DNA of 64,000 nucleotides, taken from Acytostelium subglobosum LB1 (Eukaryota > Evosea > Eumycetozoa > Acytosteliales > Acytosteliaceae). This document shows positions 1-11,556 of this stretch, in pieces. The stretch covers positions 621,854 to 685,853 of the forward strand of contig NW_012236523.1 of assembly GCF_000787575.1 (NCBI RefSeq). Reading direction: 5' to 3'. Position numbers and translations under genes: made by a program. Positions within the stretch are counted from its first letter, which is position 1; every line of letters starts with the position of its first letter. The notes under the pieces are model-generated. The model saw nothing but the letters and a program-made list of their open reading frames with translations, ran no database searches and was not told the DNA's origin.

Positions 1-3000
1 GCGAGTATTGCGAGCGAATGAAGTAGGTCTTGCCCGTGCCGCTTGGGCCGCCAACCAGGTTGAGCGAGTCGATGTCGCTGCACTTCTTGAGGCCGGCCAC
101 CCATTGGTCCTTGAAGTTCTTCCAGTCCGTCGAGAAGGTCTCGTTGTGGGTAGGCAGGAAGTTGAAGAGATCAGTGCTCATCGAGGAGTCGGTGGCGATG
201 ATATAGACACGCGCCAACTTCTTCTCCTGGTTGATGTAATGCTTGGACAGCCATTGATTGAGGTGGTCCTTGGGTATGCCTACGAGGAAGAATGTGTGGC
301 CTTGCATACTCTCCATGATGTTGATAAAGTACTCAACATCCTTGTTGAACGCGTGCGAGTAGAAGATCTGTGAGGGGTGAGGCAGCGTGTCATTGTTGAG
401 CTGCATCATCACGTTGAAAAGGTTGTGCTTGGACTGGAGGTGCACCAGTTTGGCGCCATAGTCGTGATGTGTGTCCTCGTCGACATCTTGATCGATCACC
501 TCGATCAGATCCCTGAGGAATTGCCAGATGTCCTTGATGTCGAGGAGATTGGCGTTGGCAGTGAGCACGCGATCAATGTCCACCGGCGACATCTCCGATC
601 TCGGATAACAATACTTGATGAATGGCAAAAGGACATCGGTGAGCTGTTGCTGATTGATGGGCTGGTTGTTGTCGCGACTGGCCTGAAGCAGTGATGTGAT
701 GGCTTGGATGAACGATGATAGGCCGTGTGCGCGTAGCAACCAGAGACGTGGCGGCAGGCTGTTGATCAGGCCATTCCATTCATTGAGATGGGTGGATAGA
801 CGAGCACTGAGTATCTCGAGTGACTCGATGTTGGTCTGCGCGAACGTGGTCTTTAGGATGCCAGTGTGGTACTCGGGATGATAGACGCGATCCAGCTCGC
901 AGTGGAAGAAGTGAATCTCACGCAGTAGAGTGACGACAGTGCCAAAGCAATCGATCAGTGCCCGTCTGTCCTGTTCCTTCTTTGCGTCGTTGATCTGTGT
1001 GTTGGCGCTGATCTTGAGGCCCTGGATAAAGTCCTCAATCCTCTCCTGGGAGAACTCCAGGTTGGACTTGATCACCCAACCCACAGAGCCATCATCGCAC
1101 TTGGAGCTCTTGGAGATGAACTCTGAGCCCTTGAGGATCTGCGCCACGGTGGGCAGGATCGACTCGGAGTTGTACGTGCCTCCCGCCGAGAGGTAGATGC
1201 CCTTCACGTGTGATATATTGTTGTTGGTGAACGACACACGATTCAGGGAGAAGTCGAGCTGGACCTCATCCACGGGGATCAGTCCCATGATCTCTTTGCA
1301 CAGCTCTGCAATGCTCTCGTATGGCGCGATCTGGACTTCAGGTGGGGCGTTGAGTGATTGGAAGCGCAGGATGAATGGCTGCAAGACATTGTATGAATGA
1401 ATGGTGTTGTTGATCAGGTCCGAGTTGAACTCGTCCGAGATGAGGTTGGCGGTAATGACCTCGGTGGTCTTGGAGAAGCCCTGTATGTTGGCCAAGAACT
1501 CAATCATCTCTGGATTGACCACGATGAAGTATTGTAGCTGCTTGTGAGTGAGACCACCAATCAGATTGGTGATCTTGTTACAGGTCTCTTTGGAGGCCTC
1601 GATCGTCATGTCTGTGTTGTTCAGCTCGTTGAGCAGCTTTTGGATCTCAAACCTGTCCTGATCGTAGTTGGTCACCTTTACGTAGTCCTTGGTCTTGTTC
1701 AACGCCGTGTACAGACAGCTGATGTTTGATTGAATACCAAACAGTGCTGTAGCCTGCGCGATATAATCGTTGAGTGATTGCTTGTCGACGTAGACTTCTT
1801 TGGGGTGGAAGTAGCTGAAGATGGCCTGCAGCTCCTTCTTGAAGTTAATGTGCTTGGCGTCGATGATCTCCTTGAAGATGTCGTTGAGCGGGATGGACGT
1901 GTCCTCTTTGATCAGGTTCTGCATGAATCGATTGGTCTGCTGCACGATCTTGTCAATCGACTTGTTGTTCTTGTAGAATCGGAAGATGATGTTGAACAGA
2001 CAGTTGTGGTCGACGTCCAGGAAGTGCACGAGGAACTTGAGCGCCTCCTCTGTCCTGAGCGTGTGATCGCTTGAGCCCATGCCCGTCAATATCTTGTGTG
2101 TGATCGATTGGATCTGCTTGAGGGAGGTGTCATTGGCGCTGGTGCCACTCATAAGCTGTTGGAAGGAGAACTCCTTGTTGAGGAAGTCCACCAGGCGCTT
2201 CAATCTCTCGAGCTCGCGAGCTTCCTTCTCTGACTGCTTGCTGAGCTCAATGTATGACGCCACCTTGTTATCAAAGTGAGTGAGCAATATCTCGGCGTAA
2301 GTCTCATAATCCACTTGAGTCGACTTGAACAACTTCTCATTCATCTGATCCGATCCCATCTTAAACATTCTCTCCTGTATCTCTCCACACTTCCTCTGAA
2401 GTAGTGATTGGAACTATGTGTGTGCATGCTCGAGCGTTAGCATCAATCAATCAATCAATCATCGATGGTGTACTTACACCTGAGAGTGCCTTTTGGTACT
2501 TTGAGTACTCGTCAGCCCAAGAGTTGTCTTGGAATTGAAGCTGAGCTAGACGTCCGTAGCTCTTGTGTATCTTGAGCTCATTCCTTCCATCCATGTTGTT
2601 GACAATGTATGTTAAGTATCTCGTGAACAGCAGTAACAGTGGTAGTGAGTTGAGCTCCATGGGTATAGATGCAATGGATGTATGTTCTGGCTTGTCATTG
2701 TTGTGCAGGTACTTGTCCACAATGAGCTCACACAACAAGTGATAGCTAGGGTTGGTGTATGCTGTGTATGCTTGCGAGCTCTTTGACCGATACAACTGCT
2801 CCTCCTTTGACACTAGTTGAATGTTTGTTAGTTTGGCCTCGAGCTGTCATGATGGTAAGTTAGTCAGTCAGGTATTGCTTGGCCGGGTGGAGTGGAATGA
2901 GTGAGGACATACTTTGTCGGCAGTGATATTGGGGAAGACGGCTTTGGGACAGCTCAGAGAGACGGTGAAGCGCTGGAAGGTGTTGAGCTGGTCGGTACAA

Positions 3001-5464
3001 AGACGTTGGAGTGTGTGGAAGTTGTCATTGAGTGGCTCGCCATTGTATATCACATTGAGTAAGGGTAGGATTGTAGAATTGAACACTGACGCGTACTCTT
3101 TGAACTTGAAGATCGACTCCACTTTGAGGTGTTTCTTGATCAAGAAGTGCAGCTCGTTGTGCTTGCACAGTATTAGGACCTGTTTGATATCCTGCTGCGC
3201 TGATAAGTGGTTGTCCAAACATGTTCTAAGTGCATCGCGAGTTCTATTCGTCATATTGTTGTTGTATTGATCCAAGAAGTAGGTGGCATCGCAGCTCATA
3301 AGGTGACAGAACAATCGTCCACTCTGATTCTGTGGGAATGTATTATAAGACTTCTCCATCAGGCAAACGAGTAAATGGAATCGATACTTGACGACATCAA
3401 GATCGAGAAGTTCACCTGAATATCATGTTCAATTTGTTAGTCAACCAACTCACGGATGAGCCATACATGCAAATCAACTTACAATCACTGTACAGTCCAT
3501 TAAGCAAGTCATATCCTGGCACGCCCTTTGTTTGCCGGATCAACTCCTCGAGCAGGTTAAACATAGCTGGGTACGACTCAGGGTCGTCAATGGTCTAGTG
3601 TGTAAAGGGATGGTCAGTATGGAAGATTGCAGTAAGTGAGCGAGTAAGTTGGACGCCAGGACATACCTTCTCAAGCAGCTTAAAGGTCTTGACAAACTGT
3701 GCAATGAAATCCTTCTGATTGGCTGTGTTTTGGAATCGTGTGATGAAGCTTGCTGAGTGGATATTGCCATTCTCTTTGACAAATAGGAGCGTCCTCCTGA
3801 AGATCTCAAAGAACTTCTCGTCGACACCAATGTCAATGATTGAGAGACCCATGATGGCCATGATATTGAGCATCGACTTGTCCTCCGTCTTGAACACCAA
3901 CAGTCTATCAATGAACTTTGTCAATATGCTATCAGTGTCTTGACGCAGGCGTAGACTGGCCTCATTCAATGTCCAAGTGACCTGAGGGGTGGTAAAGTGT
4001 CGCTCAAAGTTCGGTATATGTGAGTCTCGTCCAAGTGAGCTGATGGGTAGTAGACGCAGGCAAGGTTAGTATCTGGTTGGATTGATTGAATGAATGGGTA
4101 TGTCAACATACTTATCAATGTGCATCAATAGATTGATTGCGAATGATGGATAGAGTGTGTTGTTGGAGAGAAGCTCGAGATAGCGTTCGGACAGGAGGGC
4201 AGGCGCGAAGAGCTCAGGTGTAGCGAGAGCCGCCACAAGCTTGTTGGTCCAGGACTTCATGGAATCCTTGGACATCGTCTCGCCATAGTTGTACTTGTTA
4301 TAAAAGACAAACTCATGCACTAGCTTGTAGAATGGCTGCTTACTGAACACCTCGTTGGTCAACTTTAGGGTCTCGTCAAACACGTATATTGACAGCTGGC
4401 CAATCTCCACAGTGGCACTCATTAGGAGGATCTCGGACTCATTCCTAAACACCTTGCTAAGTTGTGGATCCGAGTACATTGCTACCCTGAACTCCTCTAG
4501 TGTCGTGGCATCACAAGAGATGCCAATTGTCAATCTGGCATACTTCCTGATCGAGTCCCTCAGTGGTATCGTCGTCACCTTGCGACGGACAAAGCTAGTC
4601 TCATCACTAACAACTGGCTTCTCTTTCTGGATCATATTTATCATCTGTCCTTTGAACCTAAGATTGATTGATTGATTGTGATGGATGGCGTGTGTGAGTG
4701 ATTGGAATGGTTCCAAATCTATCATAAACTTACGAGATACGATCAATGTCGCTAAAGTTGATGGTTGCGGAGTAGTATTGTACATTTCTGTCGACGACAA
4801 TGGTGAATGTCTTTGTCAAGAAGTTGATGACCATTGCGACATCTGTGATTGGATTGATTCCAATGGTCACTGAGGCATTAAGCCTGAACTCATATCTAGT
4901 TGTTGGCTCAATCATCTGGACCACTGGTACATGGTGTTGTTGTTGTTGAAGTTGTTGTTGTCCCATGTATTGGTTGTGCTGTTGTGGCTGCATTGAACGA
5001 GCCATCTGTTGTTGATAGTAAGGGATTTGTTGTTGATGCTGTTCCTGCATTGGCAAGCCATATTGATCAACTTGAATTGGATTGGATTGAAGTTGCTGGC
5101 CGAATGCTCCAATCTCAAGTTGTTGATGAATGAAGGTTTGGTGTTGTTGCTGCTGCTGTGGATGTGGCACATGACCTAGCTGTTGTAGTTGTTGGGCAAC
5201 TGGTAGGAGTCCAAACTCATGAGCTCCAACCTGGAACTGTTGTTGTTTTGGCATCAGCCTTTGACCTTGCTGTTGATGATCTTCATACATTGGAAGTTGT
5301 TCTTGTGGTTGTTGTGGATGGGGTTGATGTTGATCAGTTTGTTGTTGTTGATTGAGTGGATGTTGTAGTTGTTGCTGTTGTTGTTGATTGAGTGCCTGTT
5401 GCTTGAACTGAGGGACTTGTTGCTCTCCCCCAGTTGGCATTCCTAACCTATCATTGTTTTGCAT
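1..5464 (-). CDS. RNF213/mysterin-like giant AAA protein, copy A (partial, 5' part only)
   Basis: The gene is open at the left edge; about 1680 residues are visible. Proposed exons are 5464-4734, 4657-4112, 4039-3667, 3594-3483, 3415-2913, 2843-2478 and 2413-1, all with GT-AG borders and consistent phases. The first ~230 residues are very Gln-rich and disordered. The rest aligns throughout with copies B and C, for example the shared pattern around the IPNF motif at about 4005 and the LMHIDK motif at the end of exon 2. The last codons at about 25-60 encode a Walker A loop (GPSGTGKT) preceded by LNLVG, at the same place as the first P-loop of copy C. I infer an RNF213-like AAA ATPase from copy C; the catalytic core itself lies outside the window. 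The start is the ATG before QNNDRLGM; a further upstream non-coding or tiny exon is possible. Confidence 0.8.
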
Positions 5465-5865
5465 GGATGACTGTATCACAATGATGATGATGATGATGAT
5501 GAACACCAATCTCTATCTCTATAATAATATATTTATATATACAAGTAACTATGTTCTTCAAATACATAGAGCGACTGACTGACTGAGAAGCATGCAAACC
5601 TTACTCCTACTCTCACGTGAATCCCCTAAACTTGGATATCCAAAGTGAGGTGGGCAAACCAAACCAAGTTTCAAAACCTTGAAGATAGGTGGGGGAGAAG
5701 TCCTTTCTTTGGACCACTTGATGACTCAACAATCAGCAAACGACCCCTCCTAAGATGGTTAGATCAAGATACCAGTTTTGCGCATCCTGTGTGAATGGCA
5801 TCGATGCGGGAATGACGACATTGAACGAATGAATGAATGACTCGAGTCGAGAGAGTGACAGGACT
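5465..5865. other. Intergenic, copy A promoter side
   Basis: This 400-base stretch lies between the 5' end of copy A and the 3' end of the DUF1206 gene. It is AT-rich next to copy A, with a TATATATA-like run at about 5530. It contains no ORF that looks coding and no repeat beyond short GAATGAAT runs. Confidence 0.5.
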
Positions 5866-7473
5866 TTAGTTGAATTCAATGTCATTGACACGCCTTGGTA
5901 TGCTAAAGAGAATACCGTTGAAGCGGAGATTGGGATCTAGCTTACTGCCTAGTAGTTCGCGGGCTACTTTGGCATCGGCATGACCAGGCAGACGTCGGAA
6001 GAACACCAGCCACAGACACCAGAACGCATAGACCACGATGAGCGACGCGATGATAAAGAGCAGCGTCGAGTTGAACTTGGCAATCGCACGGAACACTCCT
6101 TGGAAGCCGAGTAAAGTGGTGTCACCCTGCTCGCCATGATGCAGTTTTACAATGGCTTCGATCAGACATGATCCAAAGGCGGCAAAGAACATCGAGCGAC
6201 CAATGGCACCGATTCTCGCAAAGGCCAACGCTGAGTAATACAGGTTCTTTGTCATTCGCTCTGTCGACAACTCCTTCTTGAACTTGTCAGGCTTGATAAT
6301 GTACACAAAGTAGACGATCGCCACGACAAAGAAGACCAGCGCAATCACGCATACCATGATCTGTCCAGGTATGCTCTTGTACAACCATGTTAAGATCTAA
6401 GAGATGGTGATGTCAGTCATTCCGATCAATCAATCAATCAACGACACATACTTGCTCGGTACCAGAGTGTGTCTCGCCATCCCTGGTGTGCGCCAGTACT
6501 TGTGCCGCGTCAATGCCAAGAACAAAGTAGAAACCTGATGAGAAGATCCTACCGAATCGCTTGAGGATGGCACCAGCAGTCTTGCGCCCCAGTTGATCAA
6601 TGTCAAAGACGACAAAGAATATACCGTACGATCCATAGCACCATAGACCAATGATGAGCAAGAATATAACACCGCCAGAGAACATCTCCTCCAGCTCCGC
6701 AAACGCTCCCGCCGGTCCCCATGGTTGTCTATGCTTGTCGACCGCCGCCGCGATTGACAAACATCCCAGAGTGATATACATCAAGGCTGTGCGTGGATGT
6801 TAGAATGATTGATAGATTGAATGAATGAGTGAGTGGCATTGACTGACATACACTTGGCCAGGAATCCAATCCTTGTGATGATCTGTGCGGCGAGATAGAA
6901 CTTCTTGTTGTTCTTGATGTCTAGGAGGTATTTTAGATGTATCCATGTTGTGCTCTTGAAACATGATGGGGATTGCTCGATCAGGTCATCATCGTCGTTG
7001 TCATGTTCGCTATATTCATTGATGCTGACCTCTTCGATACTATGATGATGTTGGTGATGATCGTCGTTGCTGTGGACGTCATCCAACATACTATGTTCCT
7101 CATACAATGTGCTGTGTGGTGTATGTTGTTGTTCATTGGCATTGGCATTGATATCTTCGTATAACAATGATGGATCTATACCAATACTCTTATTCTTATA
7201 AGGATTGTCATTGAACCTTATATTACTATTATTATTACTCTTCTTATTCTTATTTCTCTGTTTTCTCACATCCAACAATGATTCATTGTCGTCATCTGGA
7301 TCATCGTCATCATTCAATATATTTGAACTCAATATTGCTCTATCCACATGTCCATCATCAATACTATGCTCCTCCTCATTACTATTATTATTATATGTAG
7401 TTGTAGATGCTGTTGTTATTATTGGTGTATTTACAAGATCACTTGGATCCTTCTCTGGTTGGTCGATTGTCAT
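5866..7473 (-). CDS. DUF1206-type multi-pass membrane protein
   Basis: Three exons (7473-6852, 6786-6452, 6396-5866) give 495 residues in frame. The first ~180 residues are disordered and rich in Asn, Asp and His. The rest holds three copies of a two-helix repeat, each opening with an Arg-Ile-Gly-like motif: ITRIGFLAK, LKRFGRIFSSGFY and FARIGAIGRSMFF. Each is followed by a long hydrophobic helix pair. This three-fold two-helix arrangement is characteristic of the DUF1206 family, common in bacteria and present in some amoebae and algae. Function is unknown and an integral membrane location is expected. It lies between copies A and B of the RNF213-like cluster with no obvious functional tie. 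The fold assignment is from pattern recognition only. Confidence 0.7.
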
Positions 7474-8048
7474 TGAATGAATGACAACAATGTTACAATT
7501 TGTAGAGTATATGTAATGTTATATATATATATGTAATAGTATCTACTTTAAAGAGATAGATAGATAGACAGATAGATAGTTTAATTTGAGATACAAGTAT
7601 TGTCCACACCAACACTAATGCTCCTTCTACTTTAAATTACTTGAAGCATGAGTGCTGCGTGAGTTAGTGTTGTGTTTAGGTATAGTGTGGTGTGTTCAAG
7701 GTTGGACCGACCTTTGACAACAACACAACACCCCCAAACGCGAAACTCATAACCACGACCACGACCACGAAATCACCACAATGATGACATCCAGTATCAT
7801 TCATTGCACTATCACTCCACACTCTATGTTATCTCTATCTCAGAGATAGTTATGTTTCGAAAGATAGTTTTCTTTTACAACAACATTGTAACATACTAAT
7901 ACATCAAAAGTGCATGAGACTCTCATAGGTGAATGAATGAATGAATGGCGATGCGTGCGTAGAGATAGAGGATTAAAATATACACAATAATATATATTAT
8001 ATTAAGATTTCTTGAGGTTGTTGTTGTAGACTAGTATTGATTGACATT
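7474..8048. other. Intergenic with GATA microsatellite
   Basis: This is the 5' flank of the DUF1206 gene and the 3' flank of the XPA-C-like gene. It holds a short (GATA)n run at about 7555-7580, a (GAATGAAT)n run near 7932 and AT-rich TATA-like stretches. No coding signal was seen. Confidence 0.5.
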
Positions 8049-8456
8049 CTACTTTGTCATTGTTGTAGTTGTTGTAGTGACCACTGTGCTTACGATGGTG
8101 GTTGTGGGTGCTACTGCAGGCGCAGCAGCAGGTGCAACCTCCTTCTTCTTTCTAGGCTCAGGCTTCTTGCGCTCCACCAACTTGTTGACGATGGGTGGAT
8201 TGTCCTGTGCCAACACCTCTGCGATATTCTTTCTTGTGCAGCCATACTTCTTGCAGCACAATGTCAAGACACGCTCCCTTGAGTACAGGGTCATGGCACC
8301 ACCGAATCTCTGGTTTGTCTTTTTCGTCGACTTTAACAGCTCCAACTCCTTATCCGTTAGTCTATACACTTGCTTCACTGTTGTCTTTGGTATTCTTGTC
8401 TTGCCAACGTATTCATCGAGAATAACCTTTGTTTTTCCTACTTTCTTATCAGACAT
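8049..8456 (-). CDS. Small protein with XPA C-terminal-like domain
   Basis: Single-exon gene of 135 residues. Residues about 20-75 follow the pattern of the XPA C-terminal DNA-binding domain: a Lys-rich entry, the YRLTDKELELL helix, an Asn-rich loop, then MTLYSRERV and a KKYG motif (XPA has MKLYL...WG). The XPA zinc finger is absent. The C-terminal third is a basic, Ala/Pro then Thr-rich tail ending in a poly-Thr run. I infer a nucleic-acid-binding role; repair function is not shown. The start is the only ATG near the N-terminus and sits just after an AT-rich stretch. It could instead be an unrelated small basic protein; the match is short. Confidence 0.55.
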   Translation of the reverse strand: MSDKKVGKTKVILDEYVGKTRIPKTTVKQVYRLTDKELELLKSTKKTNQRFGGAMTLYSRERVLTLCCKKYGCTRKNIAEVLAQDNPPIVNKLVERKKPEPRKKKEVAPAAAPAVAPTTTIVSTVVTTTTTTMTK

Positions 8457-9015
8457 TTTATCTTATTATTCTATATCTATCTATCTATCTGTATGTTTGT
8501 ACTTGTATTTGTTGAAGTGTGTTTTTTTGATTGATCATAGACCCCAACGGATAGAAGAACACAAAAAAAAAGGAGGTTAGTGTCGAGACTTGTTTAAAAT
8601 TTAAATTAGTGAACCTATTGGTCGTTTATGAACAACTACTTCTAATCTTGTATTTGTATTGAATAAACAAATAATTAAATAAAAATATTAATATTTAAAT
8701 ATAAAAGTATTACATTACAGATACATACATTATTCAGATATTTAATAAGGTGCAGCCCACCTTTCAATTTGTGATTGATTTAAAGAAGGGTAACAAAATT
8801 GAAAGTTGAAGTTGTGTTCATTCGAAACAATCACGTGACCTTTTGGTCAGAATCACACAACAAACATAATAATGCTTGCTTGCACCAACCCAACTCAACT
8901 CAACACTTAAACTCAAACAATGTTGGTGATCAAACGTCACTTGGTTTGCACAAACAACATTATATAGATAATCAATAATATAATGTAAACAAAACAACAA
9001 ACAATCAATCAAACA
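8457..9015. other. Divergent promoter region between XPA-C-like gene and copy B
   Basis: AT-rich 560-base stretch shared by two divergently transcribed genes. It has TATATAG-like sequence about 55 bases upstream of the copy B ATG and (ATCTATCT)n just upstream of the XPA-C-like gene. No ORF was judged real. Confidence 0.5.
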
Positions 9016-9042
9016 ATGTACAATAACAACAACAACAACAAT

Positions 9043-9075
<33 letters not shown>

Positions 9076-11483
9076 AATAATAATAACAATAATGATAACC
9101 CAGATAGTTACGAATATGGACAGGAATCACTGTTTACACGTGCCGCCATCGCAACAATTCACACTCGTGCAATAAGCGAATCCGAGAGAGTAAAAGACAA
9201 CTACAACTCAATGGTCGAGTTCAAAGATAAGTCGATCAGCTTCATCGTCGAGAAGCGCCACACCAATCAAAGCACCGAGACCATGTTCACAGTAGATATC
9301 AACCATGAATCAATAAGTTTATGTCAGTAAGTAATATTGAATGATGGAATGAATGAATGAATGAAGATAGAGAACTGACCAATGTGACTCACATACATAC
9401 ATTGAATAGGATCGATGGGGATATCATTATGATCATTCAAAATAGTCCACCAAATGTTATGTACACTAGACAAGAGGAAAGAGATCGTATGTATGCAGAT
9501 GATGCAAAGAAGTTTGAGAGCTACGCCAAGGTGTCATTCAATGTGACTAAGATGGATGAAGTCGAGTTCGATGACTTTGTCAACAAAGTGTTGTTGACGA
9601 GGAGACCCAAACGAGATCATGATAGCAATGTTGATGAAGAGCTCAAAAAGGCGGTGGAGTTCTACCAGGTGTCTTTTCAATTGCTACACCATGCCTACAC
9701 AGATAGAAATAAGAGCGGCACCTCGCACAGCCCACACTTCCAGTTCGTTCACGACTTTTGTCTCGGACTTACATCTAAGAGCGGTGAAGCCCTACTCCGC
9801 AAATACAAAAAGGTCCTCAAGAAAGACTTGAACATCAAATTGTACCTTGACTACCTGGATCACTTGTCCTATGTTCAAGCACAACCTGGAGCACATGGAC
9901 GTCCAACAAGGGATCCATTAGTGTCACTCTATATCTTTATGCAATTGTATAAGTATGTATGATGATGAATGAGTGAGAGAGAAAGTACAAGTACTAACAC
10001 CACTCCACTCAATCAATCAATCAATCAGCACTCTTGATCCAGTTAAGAATGTACCAAACTTTGAGATGCACTTTGAAAAGGTGCTGGATGGATCATCAGG
10101 CTTATTCACTGGATGGAGGAATGTTGTGGTTTGTGACGAACTGGATAAAGTGTTGTCCTCGTTTATGCATGAATATATGACCAAGGACAAGGGTAGGACA
10201 GAAGGACCAAGTCAAAAGACACTATCTTTCATCATCAAGTTGGCCGTGCCAATGCTTGATTGTGCTCAAACATTCAATGTTGATCAAGAGTGCTGCGAGG
10301 AGGTACGGACCTTTCACCGTGACTTCCTTGCGTACTGGACGGAGAGGAAGTTGTGGAACAACCAACTATTTATCGAGATGCTCGGAAAGATGACCAGTCA
10401 TAAGAGACTGTTGATCAACTTTGTCAGAGATCACATTAACCCATATCCAACAGTATGTTAAGTAATCTTACTACCCAATCCAAGCGTATTCTAATCTACT
10501 CCCTTCCTTTCTTTAAAGTGGGCCCAATATAATGAAAAGGAGTACCAGCCTACCCTGGAGGCATTTGAAGGACTACTCATTCATACCAGACCAACAGATA
10601 TCTTCAAGGAGCTATTCAGCTTTACATCACGTGAGCATCAACACTCAATGTACATTAACTCATTCACACAACTCACTAACATGTCACCAACTCACTCATA
10701 GTTGAGGGACTACCCACCAATGTAATAATGGACAGGGCAAGGATATTGTTCACATTGATCAAGAAGCAATATAGGTACTCACAATATGATTGTGGAGGAC
10801 TGTTCTTCAAGCTGATGGAGGTCTCACCCTCGTATTTCATTGGACTATTCAACTCAGACACCTTGGACCATACTGCCAAGTCCATTGTAGACGAGTGTTT
10901 GACCGCCTACGTCAACCTCCAGTCGAAGGAGAGCTTGGCTACCCTGTATGCCAAGCTCAAAGATTGCGTTGTCCTACAACCAATCTTGGCAAAGTACATT
11001 CCTACGAATGACTCTTTGATCCACTGGATACAATCGATCATAGACCTGCGTGATGAACATTCAAAAACTTTGTTGACAAATGCTCTGAAACAGTTGTATA
11101 TCAACACGTTCGCAATCGCCTTGGCATTGGACGATTGTGCGTATCAAGATCTGCAACGGACGTTAAACAATGCAGGTGATATCATGATCAAGGCGTTCAA
11201 GCAGGCACTGATGGCGCCACCTCAAATCATACTAGACAATCACAAGAGCATGTGTATCAATTACCTGATCGAGAGGGAATATCGTAGTAATGACAATAGC
11301 CTGTACAACTGGATCAGAATGGTTGGTCTGCCATCGAACATTGTTGAAGATCTCATTGGACAACTTCATGCTCATGATGTGCTTAGCTTCTCTACGCTCA
11401 AAGAATGCAAAGATGAGCTCGAGTTCATGCCAAATGTATACTACCATTTAATAATGAAGGATGTAGAGATCATAACTGAATAA
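9016..11483 (+). CDS. RNF213-like copy B: N-terminal region fused directly to tandem SAM-like module
   Basis: Five exons (9016-9326, 9410-9952, 10029-10452, 10519-10630, 10702-11483) give 723 residues in frame. After an Asn tract of about 25 residues, the protein follows copies A and C exon by exon, with the same intron phases (2, 2, 0, 1). The homology runs to the LAKYIP motif at about 11010; copy C has LSRYLK and copy A has IKKHLK at that place. It then switches at once into the NDS-x3-W-I module that ends copy C, with a second SAM-like unit starting at LYNWIRMVGL. The P-loop core and USP-like region are missing. It ends 73 bases from the stop of copy C, tail to tail. I infer a regulator or scaffold related to the giant ATPases rather than an enzyme. 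Confidence 0.85.
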
Positions 11484-11556
11484 ACAAATCATGTACAATA
11501 CTTCAACAACAACTTCTAGAAGTGATTATATGAGAAACTGGAATACAACCGGATGT

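Noticed and set aside
8-2279. Series of plus-strand ORFs of 60-120 residues
   Set aside because: They are antisense to the copy A exon, often start at TTG or GTG, and have low-complexity Val/Leu/Asp composition typical of shadow frames.
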